A stretch of DNA of 64,000 nucleotides from Leptidea sinapis. Taxonomy: Eukaryota > Arthropoda > Insecta > Lepidoptera > Pieridae. A program made the translations under genes and the position numbers. Under the pieces are notes generated by a model, which worked only from the letters and a program-made list of their open reading frames with translations, was not told the DNA's origin and did no database searches. Each line of letters begins with the position of its first letter. Position 1 is the first letter of the stretch. Positions 28,598 through 40,900 of this stretch are shown piece by piece. Where the stretch lies: assembly GCF_905404315.1 (NCBI RefSeq), contig NC_066265.1:12509501-12573500 (forward strand). Direction: 5' to 3'.

Positions 28598-31300
28598 TAT
28601 ATAGATTTGTTTAACAATAACATCGAACAATTTAATGGTATATCGGAAAGAATAGCAGTCTTGGACATAAAGATGCCAATAAAGAACAATGAGAAATGGT
28701 CTATAATTCAAGCATACTCGCCAATTGAATCAAACAAAAAAGAAGAAATACTAAAAATTGAAAGATTTTATGACGATCTACGAAAAGCTGTTCTAAATTC
28801 CCACAAAAATGTTATCGTAATGGGCGACTTTAATGGTAAAATTGGAAAGCGTAATAATGGAGAAGAGTACACTGTAGGGAAATACGGAACAGGTAAAAGA
28901 AGTGAAAATGGTAACAGATTAGTCACATTTGCTATAGAAAATAAACTGAGAATTTTGAACAGTTATTATCAAAAAAAGAAAACAAAAAGGTGGACTTGGA
29001 TTTCCCCAAATGGACTGCACAAGAATGAAATTGATTTCATCATGTCTAACAATACGAACATTTTTCAAGATGTATCAATCGTACATAGCTTAAATTTTCA
29101 CTCCGATCATAAAATAGTTCGTGCTAAGTTAACAAGCACGCCTATAAAAAGACGCAGAAGATTTAATAACGATAATGGAGCCATGGTTTGTACCGGAAAC
29201 AGCGACCACCATTTAAATAATGTACATAAATTAAAAGAATATACTGAAATTATAAATATGCCCACTCAGGCTAAATACGAACAATTTATTAACCTATTGA
29301 AAACAGAAACTAGTAAAGTAAATGCTAAGAGCAAAAAAACAATATCTGTTGGAACACAATGTCTTCTACAAGAAAGAAAAGAGCTATCACAGAATAATCA
29401 GGAGAAAAGTAACCGTTTCAAAATATCAGAAATCAGTAAAAAAAAAAATATTAGTATAAGAAAAGACAAGAAAAATAAGAGGCTAAGTACATTAAAGAAA
29501 CACATTGAGAGAACTGGTGGAGTCAAAAAGGCATTTAAAGAACTAAACCACAAAAAAGATTGGATGCTAAGGGTAAAAAAGGATGGAAACTGTACAAAAA
29601 AAAGGTCAGAAATTCTCAAACTAGCCACGAATTATTTTCAAAATTTATACCAAAGAACAAACTCCCAAGAAGTGAAAGACTTAAGTAACGGAATAGATTC
29701 TGAAGATATACCGAAAATACTAGAGGCTGAAACAATAAGAGCAATTAATAGTCAAAAAAGAGATAAAGCACCCGGAATTGATCAAGTAACAAATGAAATA
29801 CTTAAATCTACTATTTCGGTAAGTGCTCCTATATTAACGGACTTATTTAATGAAATTATAGAGACTGGAATAATTCCCAAAGACTGGAAATCAACAATAA
29901 TATTGCTACATAAGAAGGGAGATAAAGGTGAAATAGAGAACTATAGACCAATTAACTTGATGTCTAATATATATAAAGTTTTCTCAAAAATAATTTTATT
30001 CAGAATTACCTCTGCACTTGACCAAAATCAACCGAAAGAGCAGGCAGGCTTCAGAAGCAAATATTCAACAGTAGATCACATCCATGTTCTTAAACAAGTT
30101 TTACAAAAATATAAAGAATATAACAAGACATACTATCTGGGATTTGTTGATTATAATAAAGCGTTTGACTCCTTGGAGCACGGATATATCTGGCAAGCAC
30201 TACATAGACAGGGAATACATGAGAAGTATATACAAATTATTAAAAATATTTATTCAAAAAGTACAGCGCAAGTTAGGCTCGAAACAATTGGTGAAGAGTT
30301 TCCTATAGAGAGAGGCGTCCGCCAGGGTGACCCAATTTCACCGAAGTTGTTTTCAGCGGCCCTAGAAATGATCTTCAGAAATCTAGAACGGGATATGAAT
30401 GGAATCAACATCAATGGCGAAAAGCTAACTCACCTTCGTTTCGCAGATGATTTAATCTTATTCTCTGAATGTCCAAAAACCCTTGAGCAAATGTTACAAC
30501 AACTGTCAGATCAAAGTGCCATTGCAGGACTTTCGATGAATACAAACAAAACAAAAATTTTGACCAATGGTTCGCAATCCTATAACATCACAGTAAATAA
30601 GAAACAAATAGAATATGTAAAGGAGTATATTTATCTAGGTCAGCTTATAGCCGCAACTGACACCATGCCTAAAGAAATTGATAGAAGGATAGCCAACACC
30701 TGGAAAAGATTTTGGTCTCTTAGCGAGATTATGAAAAATGTAGATATGCCAATTAAAGAAAAAAGAAAAGTATATAATACCTGCATTTTGCCATGTCTAA
30801 CGTATGGTTGCCAAACATGGGCATTAACAGAAAAGTTGTTGAAAAAAATCGAAATCTGCCAAAACGGAATTGAAAGAAGTGTTATTGGAATTAAAAGAAG
30901 AGATAAAATAAAACTAACAAAAATTAAGAGTACAACTCAATTCAAAGATGTCAAAACTGTGTGCAAAACATTAAAGTGGAAATGGGCAGGACATATGCTA
31001 CGTGACAAAAGCGAAAAATGGACAAAAATCATAACGGAGTGGTATCCACGAGAATGCAAAAGAAGCAAAGGGCGACAAATAAAACGATGGGAGGATGACC
31101 TTAAGAGAGTGGCTGGCCCAGAATGGATAAGAATGGCGAGAGAGAGAGAACGATGGAAGTCTTTGGAGGAGGCCTATGTCGAAGGACAAGCTGTTAAGAA
31201 AATTGTAAGCAATTAGTTAAGGATATATATTTAAAAAATGTTATTGTTAGTAACAGCAATAAAGGCTTATTTATTTATTTATTTATATAGATTTGTTTAA
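28598..31300 (+). mobile_element. RTE-clade LINE with 17-bp target-site duplication
   Basis: TATATAGATTTGTTTAA is present perfectly at 28598-28614 and 31284-31300. Between them lies a 5'-truncated RTE element whose ORF runs unbroken to 31216, followed by a short 3' end with AATAAAGGC and a (TTTA)n tail. Clean duplication and open frame point to a young insertion. Confidence 0.85.
28615..31216 (+). CDS. RTE LINE ORF: endonuclease (N-truncated) and reverse transcriptase
   Basis: About 866 codons without a stop. The open frame extends a few codons left into the target duplication, so no native start exists. Visible parts: exonuclease-endonuclease-phosphatase domain (VIVMGDFNGKIG, RWTWISPNG..NEIDFIMSN, NFHSDHKIV) lacking its N-terminal strand; reverse transcriptase with DKAPGIDQVTNEILK, TIILLHKKGDKGEIENYRPI, LGFVDYNKAFDSLEH, ERGVRQGDPISPKLFSAALE and LRFADDLILFSE (FADD at 30440-30451); C-terminal WKWAGHMLRDKSEKWTKIIT and KRWEDDLKRVAGPEW. 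The product would nick DNA and copy LINE RNA there. Loss of the first endonuclease residues probably makes it inactive. Confidence 0.85.
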
Positions 31301-31324
31301 TTATCGTATGTAAGTAACATAAAT

Positions 31325-31455
31325 GTATAAAACACTTTTTAAAGGATTAAAACGCCTTGTAGGTAACTGTGTGTTTGCATTAGTTTTCGCATAACAGTTA
31401 TATTTTTATTATTATTTTATCCAACCCGACATTTTGTGACCCTTCGAGCACGTTT
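31325..31455 (+). repeat. Interspersed repeat, 'GTTTTCAGGGGG' family
   Basis: AAACACTTTTTAAAGGATTA, AACCCGACATTTTG and GTTTTCAGGGGGCTGC; the forward counterpart of 1050-1345. Confidence 0.5.
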
Positions 31456-31975
31456 TCAGGGGGCTGCCAAAGAGGATGTAAATACTACGTAATAAGAGGC
31501 AGGACTGCCTAAGTAATAATTGAAATTTAGTTTATTATAAAATGTGCAGAGATTTGACATTTTTTTTATGAAAATAAGGGGCGAGACGAGCAGGTCGTTC
31601 AGCTGATGGTGATTGATACGCCCTGCCCATTACAATGCAGTGCTGCTCAGGATTATTGGAAAACCCAAAAATTCTGAGCGGCACTACAACTGCGCTGGTA
31701 AACTTGAGACATAAGTTGTCAAGACTCATTTGCCCAGTAATTTCACTAACTACGGCGCCTTTCAGACCGAAACACAGTAATGCTTACACATTACTTCTTC
31801 ACGGCAGAAATAGGCGCTGTAGAAGGAGTTTGAAGGCGAAAGGTCTCTTAAAACGCAGTGGATTTCGGCTATTTCCGTTTCTTACAAGATTATAGCCGTC
31901 ATTTGCCAATCTATCAATGTCTTCGCGTTTCATACAATTGCTTTTTCTTAGAGTTTCGCTAGCCGGGACTGCAGT
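31456..31975 (-). repeat. Interspersed repeat X, inverted, interrupted
   Basis: Left part CAAAGAGGATGTAAATACTA..AATAAGAGGCAGGA, right part GATTTCGGCTATTTCCGTTT..CTTTTTCTTAGAGTTTCGCTA. The two are split by the ~310-bp repeat at 31561-31821. Confidence 0.55.
31561..31821 (+). repeat. ~310-bp interspersed repeat, copy f (3' truncated)
   Basis: From TTTTTTTATGAAAATAAGGG to CACGGCAGAAATAGGCGCTG. Interrupts repeat X, so it is the younger of the two. Confidence 0.65.
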
Positions 31976-33445
31976 CGACAAGAGTTGACATAGAACATTT
32001 CGTTTGTTGTGTGTGTCTTTTTTGTTTTAGATACATCAACAGTGTTCGTTCAGTTGTGTTTCAACCGCGCTTTGAATACAACACCTCGCAATGACAAAGT
32101 GTTCAGTAAAAATCTGACCAAAAACCAAATAACAGGATAATTAACTAAATTTAAAATGTATAAATCGTATTTCAGGTAAGTGCCCCTTTAAATTAACAAA
32201 ATTGTGTAACTAACTTGACGTTTTTATTCATTTTACTAAACATTTCAATTACTAAAACAAAATGTTCTTGCGTCGTGTTCGCGTCTGTCTCGCGCGTGAC
32301 GTGGTGTTACTATTTCTAATGAACGTATATGTTTTAATGTTATCTGTATAAGTTAATGTATACGTTTAAATACAACGCCGCTCGGACATTTTTTGACGAC
32401 CTTTTAATAGCCGATTTGGAGTCTAGTTGTTTATTGTGGGTACGTCAATGTAGGGTAGCACAAATAATGTAAAAATAGCCCCTCTTTGAAAATTATTCAA
32501 TTTATAACTATGAAATTTCAACGATAATAATTCAACGGGATTATTGTACAAAATCAAAATCAAATTACTACTACGGAACTAAGCAATTTCTCCGAATTTC
32601 GAACAATCACTTAAAACAAACAATTTTCAAATGATACTTATAATAATTTTAGTACTAATAGTACTAATTCTCTATTTACCTCTTAGCACTAAAAATGACA
32701 GATTATATCAATGAGTCTTATCGATCTCAAGATAGGCATTTGAATTTCTCGAATTTAAAGACTACAGATAATTTGTTGTTGAACCCACTATGATAAAATT
32801 ATCGTATGTGAGAATTATTCTCCACCAATCTTATTGGAATAATAGCGTTCTAAATTCAAAAATCACTTCCCAGCTCACCAGACCAGTCGAATAACTACCT
32901 AAACTAAAACAATTTAATACCTTTCGCCCATTGGATGGAGAAACATGAAGCATTCAAACAAACAGTGCATACACAAACTTTATAAGATTTATATTCGTGG
33001 AGTAACCAATGCTGCGTCTGTGTTGCCAGCTTCAAAACGTAAACAAACACTTTATAGCCACTACGTTAAATTTATCAGATGTTAATCTCAGTTTTAGGGT
33101 TTCTCTATGTCTAATTTTCAGACCATGTTATGGTTAAGAAATAATTTGTAATTTATTATTTTGCAAGCAATTTCCCTCACTCCTATCATTTATCTATGAT
33201 AAAAACATTTCTCATATGATTTTATGTCGCTACAGAACGCACTGTTTGTATAAATTATATTTTAGTTAATAGCTTGGCCTAATAAGGGCTTGATTTTAAT
33301 TTCAAATAACAACAGTAGATAGATACTTATGATTAAAGGTCTGTATTTCTTCTTATATTTCATCTGTGATATTTTTAGCCAGTTGATCCTAGTTAAGAAA
33401 AAAACCAAAGTTATGTCGACTGAAGGTGTTGTAAATGACGTTGAC
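31976..33445. other. Unassigned DNA
   Basis: No convincing coding exon. An ATGTATAAATCGTATTTCAG followed directly by GTAAGT (near 32155) could be a short first exon, but no partner exon was found. Confidence 0.4.
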
Positions 33446-33447
33446 AG

Positions 33448-33741
33448 TTTTTTTATGAGAGGAGCAGGACGTTCAGCTGATGGTAATTGATACGCCTAGT
33501 CCATAATAATGCAGTGCCGCTCAGAATTCTTGAAAAACCCAAATCTTTGAGCGGCACTAAATTGTCCTCGTCACCTTGAGACATAAGATGTTGCCTCATT
33601 AGCCCAGTAATTTCACTAGCTACGGCGCCCTTCAGACCGAAACACAGTAATGTTTACACATTACTACTTCACGGCAGAAGTAGGCGCCGCTATGGTACAC
33701 ATAACCTATCCAGCATCATGTGCATAAGAACCTCCCACTGG
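33448..33741 (+). repeat. ~310-bp interspersed repeat, copy g
   Basis: T-run, then GGAGCAGGACGTTCAGCTGA to ACCTCCCACTGG; small internal deletions. Confidence 0.65.
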
Positions 33742-34242
33742 TAGAATTTGAAATGAGCATGAGCTCATTTATATGAATAAACAGTACAACAGTATTGGCA
33801 GTTGGTTTTATTTATTTTTCAAATAAGAATAGTTATAGACCGTAGAATGTTTAATATATTCTTGCTTATGTTTCTAATTATCATTTAACTATTCATATTA
33901 ACTGTTGTCCTATTACACGCAGCTGTAGATTTTTATTTTGGCGGGAACGAAGTACACGGAACGTCCGCCATAACTGTCATCTAACTCTTTACTCTATGGC
34001 GCGCTCGTAAAACTAAATTGTCACCGGCTGTTGTAATGCCCCTTCCACTGAATATAAAATTACTTTGTGCCAAGTCAAATACAATTATTTAGTTGCGTTT
34101 GATTTATGATTATGGTTAATATGGCGTTTCCTTAATTTTCCTTGGCTCATTTGAAACATCATGAGACCGTTTAGTGACAAACGAAATTTACCTCGTAAAA
34201 TCTTATGGGGCTATAGTGTTTATTAAAGTGAATATACTACAC

Positions 34243-34550
34243 ATAACTATGGGCCTGATGAGAAAGCTCATTGTCGCTCAGAGGGTAATGGAGAGGGTTA
34301 TGCTCGGAGTTTCAGAGAGAACAAAGAAACTGAAGTGGAAGTGGATAGGGCATACAAATGGCTGGTAAGGCAGAAAAGTCCTCGAACAGCGACCACGTAC
34401 GCAAGATGCAGATGTTGGTTGTTAGTTAGTTAGCTGGCACAAGATGGACCGATCGATGTTAGATCAGCTGCGCAGGACCTATCATCGTGGAGATCTTTGG
34501 GGGAGGCCTTTGTCCAGCAGTGGACGTCTACCAACTGATGATGATGATAC
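34243..34550 (+). mobile_element. RTE-like LINE 3' ORF remnant
   Basis: MRKLIVAQRVMERVMLGVSE and TKKLKWKWIGH, then, after frame breaks, a GGGGGAGGCCTTTGTCCAGC end. Same family as 25525-25882. Confidence 0.55.
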
Positions 34551-34859
34551 ACGTACTTATAATTACTATTTCAGTGGAAGAGGGGGACGAATGAGCATAC
34601 AGATCATATATCCTGTTGTTAAATAGTCACCATCGCATTGTCATCTCCCTAAAAGCAGTAGAAGTAGGCATGGGTGATCCTTATTTTATGAAAAAAGGTG
34701 ACGAGTGGAGATGAACGTTTCGCATGAAGGTATATGATAAGCTCTGCAAGTTACAATTCAGTTTCTTGTACCCATTTTTCTCAGGTCTGAGGCATACATT
34801 TTGAAATGGATGATATTTTTCGCCGTTTTATAAGTTATTTTAAATCCTATCCTTAACAA

Positions 34860-35060
34860 ATCTTATAAATATTTTTACAAAACTATGATTACATTAAATT
34901 AAAACCATCATTACGGTGAAGCGTAGCAAGAATACTGGCAGCATTTCTGCGTTAGATAGCTAGGCTGATCCGTTAACCGAAATATCTGCCAGCGCTTGGG
35001 TTTCCGCTTGGTTCTGATTGAGGCGCTTAGATAGTACTTTGTACATTCTTTGCAGAGGCA
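34860..35060 (+). repeat. Repeat shared with 18480-18670
   Basis: GGTGAAGCGTAGCAAGAATA, CTGGCAGCATTTCTGCGTTA, CTGCCAGCGCTTGGGTT, AGATAGTACTTTGTAC. A longer copy than 18480-18670. Confidence 0.45.
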
Positions 35061-35582
35061 AGGAGGCCACACTGGCCAAGTGTCTCGACACCAAACGTCA
35101 CAAAGATATATGACTCACTGAGACTTAAATATTTGCGAAATTTGCGACGATTTCTGTCTACTGAAGTCGAAGAAGCAGTCCCAGCAGTAACTTATACTAC
35201 TCGGTTAAGTCGAATATAAATAATAAGTAAGTCTTGCGATGAGTTAGTAAGTATAAGTATATAAGTCTTAGTATGTCATGCTTTTACAACATGATCCGAG
35301 AAAATATATAAAGCAAAATAATGTGTTACGAAATTCGAAATAATTTTTATAAATGGTTTGTGTTGTAATGTACTCTGAATATAAATGACTTTCTTAATGC
35401 TACCACAGATTGGGAATAGATTGACCGCCCTCAGGCTGTTAAATAATAGATTTTTATTGTAAGATATTACATTGTAACGATACTTTATGAAACGAAAAAA
35501 AAGGGCTCTGAATTTCTTGTGCTTGTTGTTGTCTTCTTAGGTTTGAGGCAGACGTTTCTTAAATAAATGATTATAAATCCTA

Positions 35583-37817
35583 TCTATATATGTAAAAATG
35601 AATTGCTGTTCGTTGGCCTCGCTAAAACTCGAGAACGGCTGGACCGATTTTGCTAGTGTTGGTCTTGAATTATTTGTAGAAGTCCAGAGGTTTAAAAGGT
35701 GAATAAATATGAAAATGCTCGGAAAAAAATAAAAACAACAATTTTGTTTTTCCTTTGATGTGTACCCCGTAGTTCAGAAATCAAATTGAAAGAATAGTTT
35801 AAAATGAATAACGAATTAGAATTTTTATATATTTGTAACTTTTCCTATATAATATATTATAGACTTAAACCCTATCAATAGGTAGCACATACAAAAAATA
35901 GTATTTTATGAATATTAAAGGTATGAGATTTGCTGATTTGCATAAGAGGTGTAAAAAGGCATAAAGGCATAAAAGACATTTATTTTCTCAAAATTGATTC
36001 CTTTAGAATTCTTTTTGATGTCATTTCTTATACTACTAGATACTACTTCCGCTTCGGAAACAAATGGCGCTCTGAGAGAGAAGAAGCGGCGCAAGAAACT
36101 CTCCCAGCATTCTTTTTTTTTGCGCTCTTTTCAATAAAAATATACAATATTGTACAGTCGCTATAAAATAATCACAATCTAGTCCCAGGCTGTCCGATCA
36201 TAGGATTTACGACAGAGCCATTTTTTTATAAAACATTTAAATTTATTTATAGATAATGCCTGAACAGTGGCTGGGACTTTATTGTAGAAGTGTATACATT
36301 TACCCTTAAAGCTATTATGTATCTTATGAAGCCTACTAGAATTAGTTACAAGCAATCCCTTATTTCTAGTGTTATAATAATAAAAATCACTATTAAGAGC
36401 AAAAAGGTGACGATTTTTGTGAACATATATTAAATTTTCATAAATGTACTGACAATAAACAGTCATAATATTTATTTCTTTAAATTTTTCTTTGAGAGAC
36501 TGTCTATAACCAAGCTGATATATAGCACGAACAGCTCTCTTTTGCAGTGCAAACACTATATCAATGTCAGCAGCATGACCCCATAGTAATATACCGTACG
36601 GCATGATGCTGTGAAAATAACTAAAGTACACTAATCTAGCGGTCGCAACATTCGTGTACTCTCTAATCTTTCTAACTGCATATGCCGCAGAGCTTAGTCT
36701 ATCTGCTAGATGGGTAATATGTGGACCCCACTGAAGCTTTTTATTTAACGTGATACCCAAGAAGACCGTAGTGTCCACAAGTTCCAATCTCTGGTCATTT
36801 ATAAGTACGTTGGTTTGTACCTCCGCTGTGTTTGGTGTAATGAACCGTAAACACTTTGTTTGTTTAAATGCAGATTATTCGTCTCAAACCAACGCACTAT
36901 CTTTGAGAGTGCATTGCTTACCTCGTCATCAATATCCGCACGTCGCTTCACTTTAAAAATAAGTGAAGTATCATCAGCAAACAATACAATCTCATGGCTA
37001 TCATCTACCACAAACGGTAGATTGTTAATATATATAAGAAACAAGAAAGGACCGAGAATAGAACCATGTGGAACACCTATTCCCACAGGTTTACCCGAAC
37101 ACCGTTTGCCATTTACATCGACTATCTGAACTCTTTCGCTTAAATATGATTTTAACAGATTTAGGGCTCTATTTTTCACTCCATAATGCTTTAGTTTTAG
37201 GAGTGAAGTTTCATGGTGGACGCAGTCAAATGACAAATCACAAAAAATGCCCAATGCATCCTGTGACTCTTCCCAGGCGTCAAAGATGTGCCCAATGAGT
37301 CTAGTACCCGCATTAATTGTTGATAAGCCCCTAGTGAAACCAAACTGATTTTTGTTCATTAATTTCCAAAAATTCATTTGTAGCTGTTGAAGCAAAAGTT
37401 TTTCAAAAATTTTACTAAAAACAGGCAGCACTGAAATAGGTCTGAAATTAGCAGGGTCAAAAGAACTGCCCGATTTAAACAAAGGTATAACTTTGCTGTA
37501 TTTCATGAGGTCAGGGAACACACCCTCATCTATGCATTCATTAAATATTATTGCTAATTCAGGTGCTATAATGTCAAGTATGTATTTAACAATATTAGTC
37601 GAATGGCCCCATAGGTCTTTTGTATTTTTTAGGTTAATTAATTTGAAGATTTTTATTATATCGCTACCTGTAACATACTTAAATTTCACTTTTAAATGTC
37701 TGTCTGTATTAAATTAAATCCCTGTTCATTTATAGGGTTTTTTATAAATCGGTTTTTCTGAACGTAGTTTTTTTTAAATATTTATTATGTACAGAACAAC
37801 AACTGTCGGTTCAGCTA
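35583..37817 (+). mobile_element. Helitron-like element split by a LINE
   Basis: The head TCTATATATGTAAAAATGAA with GCTGTTCGTTGGCCTCGCTA starts at 35583. A matching tail, GTACAGAACAACAACTGTCG then GTTCAGCTAC, ends near 37817. The LINE 35965-37695 lies between them. That both ends belong to one element is inferred from orientation and from the absence of another tail on the left. Confidence 0.4.
35965..37695 (-). pseudogene. CR1-like LINE (family A), 5'-truncated and frameshifted
   Basis: The - strand encodes an RT: DLWGHSTNIVKYILDIIAPE, VIPLFKSGSSFDPANFRPIS, IFCDLSFDCVHHETSLLKL, IGVPHGSILGPFLFLIYINN and FADD (36970-36981). A frame change near 36868 then leads to ELVDTTVFLGITLNKKLQWG and the C-terminal RAVRAIYQLGYRQSLKEKFK up to RTAWD at 36179. 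The expected GVPQGS is GVPHGS and DLS.AFD is DLSFDCV, so the enzyme is already damaged. It ends in the same 3' region as 27734-28204, with a (GGCATAAA)2-3 tail. Confidence 0.75.
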
Positions 37818-37916
37818 CTTTTGAATAAAACTATTTGATTTTGAATTTCGATGTATTGGGTGGATCGTAAGCTCGTATGATTACTAATTTACTTTAAAAT
37901 AAACTCTATAACTTAC

Positions 37917-37984
37917 CAGTCATCGGGGTCGCAATCTCTGAAGCCTTTCGCGAATGGATTGCTTGCTATTTTCAATTGAGTTAT
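37917..37984 (-). CDS. org-1: T-box exon: ITQLKIASNPFAKGFRD..DDW
   Basis: Acceptor TGTATTTACAG, donor GTAAGT. 22 codons plus TG of the Trp codon. Encodes the last T-box helix, which contacts DNA. Confidence 0.85.
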
Positions 37985-40900
37985 CTGTAAATACAATATA
38001 AATTACTTCTAACATTGCACTTAATTAAAAATAATAAAACTAAAACAATACTGAATTGTTTAAATATTTACCAATAATATCACGTTATAAACGGAGAACA
38101 GCACATCTGGTCGTATACCGGGCCAGACCAAATTTATAATTTAAAAGGATGTCTGACTGCCCTGAGGAGGCCTATGATAAGCAATAGCTATTGGGAAGAC
38201 CCGGATAGAATGAAAGACCGACCAGGGTCTGGACCGTCCGACCGACCCATCTAGAGAATACATATCTTCACCATCTAAATAAGTGGCGTCCATCCACAAA
38301 GCAGCTATCGAGGTCTTTTTTCCACTTTACAGTGAAGCTGTAGAATGAAATTTTGTCGTGGTGATATCAGATAAATATAACATCAGTATGCTAGTTACAA
38401 ACGCGCTTTTTTACGGTTGGGTACCTACCGCGTATGTAACCTAAGTCAATTTCAAAGGCACCTGTGACTCACCTCTTTTATTTCAAGAGATCATGGGACA
38501 CACTTACAAATAGGTGATCCTTCTGGCATATCCTTTACCGTATAAACAAATCAAGAAATCTTCAGAATTCTTACAGGAGGAACTAGTTTACATACCCTAT
38601 GATTCTGATAAGCTGTCACTGCTGTGAAGCCAGTCTCTGGAAAGATGAAGCTCCTGTAAGGTACGGTTCCTGGGGGAGCAGTCTGGCCTTCTCCTGGTAA
38701 GTAAACAACGTGTAGCCGTGGTTGGTAACGGTGCATGGAATTGAGGATTATCTGGCAAAAAATATGATTTCACACATTATTTTGATTTAACAGCTTTGTT
38801 CCCTTAAATTTATAATATTTTTGTACAAATTTACTTTAAAAACCAGCGCCTTATATCAAACTAGCTTAGACATTGCTTTAAACATAAAATTGACTTTGAT
38901 GACCGTTTGTCGAATGGCATTTTGTCTGCCTATTGAGCAACTATTCCATGTTTATTTTTTTTAATGGGGGCAAATTAAAAAACCATCGCTATCTATACTA
39001 AGAGGTGTGTTGCCGGGCTTAGGGTGGGAATGTGACCTAAAACTTGAAGGTTCTTTAAATGGAGCAGCTTGCCAAAATATAGAGGGTGTATAAAGCAAAA
39101 AAGGTTTTTGAGATGCGTGGTTTAGGAATACCAGTCATCAATATAATAGACATTTTTTTCATTTTAATGTGGTGGTAGGTGCTTGTGTTTTAATTAAGGA
39201 AGAGATACCGAGAATCGTAAAGGAGGCATTGCATATTTTGAGCTTAGTTTGAGAATCGTCCCAGTGCTGATGAAACCCGATCGCCGATCCAATATAAAAA
39301 ATGAATTTGTTACAAGAAATCCAGCACCAAGTGAGGCCTTTACTTCTTATTTTTACTACTTATCTCTGCAGACTTACCCCCTTATTCATAATAGTCTGCT
39401 AACTTAAAGCATTGCTAATTCTCACTCTGTCTTCTTCTATGGACCTAAGTCAGAATGAGAAAAAACACTCCTAAGCGGCTGTTAAAAGTTAGCGGACCAT
39501 TATGAATAAGGGGGTAGATAGATATAACTGACGAGATGTTTAAGACTCTCAGGACTCTTAAAAAATCTAAATTTTGAGCAGCACCCCGATTAACCTAGTG
39601 ACCCTGAAACATATGCTGATGCTAGGTCTCAATAACCCAATAATTTCACTATCATTTACTATTTACTTTCATCTATATCATATGCATGCTTCGCATGCAT
39701 AGTTTTTCATACCGTCAATAAATTGAATCAATATTATGTTTAGAATACTTACGTGTCCATTGTCGTCGAGCTGGTTGTTGGTAAGTTTGAGTTTATCGAA
39801 GGAGACAAGTTGCCTCATCCAATGTGAACCAGTTGCAGGGGAATCCGGGTGCACATGGATGCGCGGAGGAGACACCGGGTCTGCTTTACCAGCCACCACC
39901 CAACTGGAGCTGGTGGTGATATTGACAAATATTAGCTTCCTGCGATCGGACAGCTTAGCAAAATAGTTTTTTATTCAGTTCCTTTCTACTTTATCATGTG
40001 TATAAGTGACGGAAGCAGAAATTGGTATGCTTATTTAAATCATAAACTCATTAAAATTGTAGTATTGATGGGGTAGTCAAATATTCATCAAAAAAATTGG
40101 ATAAAGTTGTATGAAATTACAAATATGTAATAGAACGAACTAGGTTCTAAATATTGGTGTGAAGACCATCTTCAATCATTAAACATTCGTACATATATAG
40201 TACATACACTGCAGCCGTACAGTAACTGGCGAAGTTACGAAATTTTTCTTTGTAGTATCTACCTGTTAGGGCACTTCAGAAAACAAATCGCTCCTTCCAC
40301 GAGCTGATAGGAGCGAGATAGGAATAATATAATGATTCCTCTAAATATTAAAAACGTACTTTCTTTAGAAACGTTTTCTGTAAATTTGAATACCTTTGTG
40401 GTACTTTTACTTGGCCTATGTCTAGTTCTTGAGGAAGTCTTTTTTTTGTATTGACACAATTTTACACAAATTATCTTGCATATCCTGTACTATGGGTATA
40501 AGATAACGATATATTTAATACAATATACTTACTTAAACATACATAAATACATATAAACATCCATGACTCGGAAACAAACATCCATATTCATCATATAAAT
40601 GGTTGCACCTACCGGGATTCGAACCCGGGACCTCTAGCTTGGTAGTCAGAGTCATTAACCATTCGGCTATATGGGTCGTCAACAGTTACCGCTCTATCAG
40701 AACTCACCTATGGAATGCATAGCGGTATCTCTTATCATCCAACGGCACGAAATCAACCAGAAGTAAGTAGTCTGCATTCGGCAATAGGCCGGAGAGTCTG
40801 GCCTGTAGAGCTGGAAACATTCTACGCCCGGCCTTGGTTACTATCATCTCAGTGCCGAGCTCGTGGAAATTACGCCAAAGTGCTGCAAGCTCTAGTGTTG

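Noticed and set aside
29398..29628. - strand frame of 76 codons rich in Leu/Phe
   Set aside because: Antisense of the Lys-rich linker of the RTE ORF; composition explains the hydrophobic look.
32140..32185. Short first-exon candidate ATG..CAG with GTAAGT donor
   Set aside because: Only a few codons, no signal peptide and no partner exon; could be chance.
36750..37717. Several + strand open frames
   Set aside because: They overlap the reverse transcriptase on the - strand, whose motifs (FADD, GVPHGS) are clear.
39375..39516. Inverted repeat considered as a regulatory hairpin of the T-box gene
   Set aside because: Matches the form of a short MITE with TA borders, so a mobile origin is the simpler reading.
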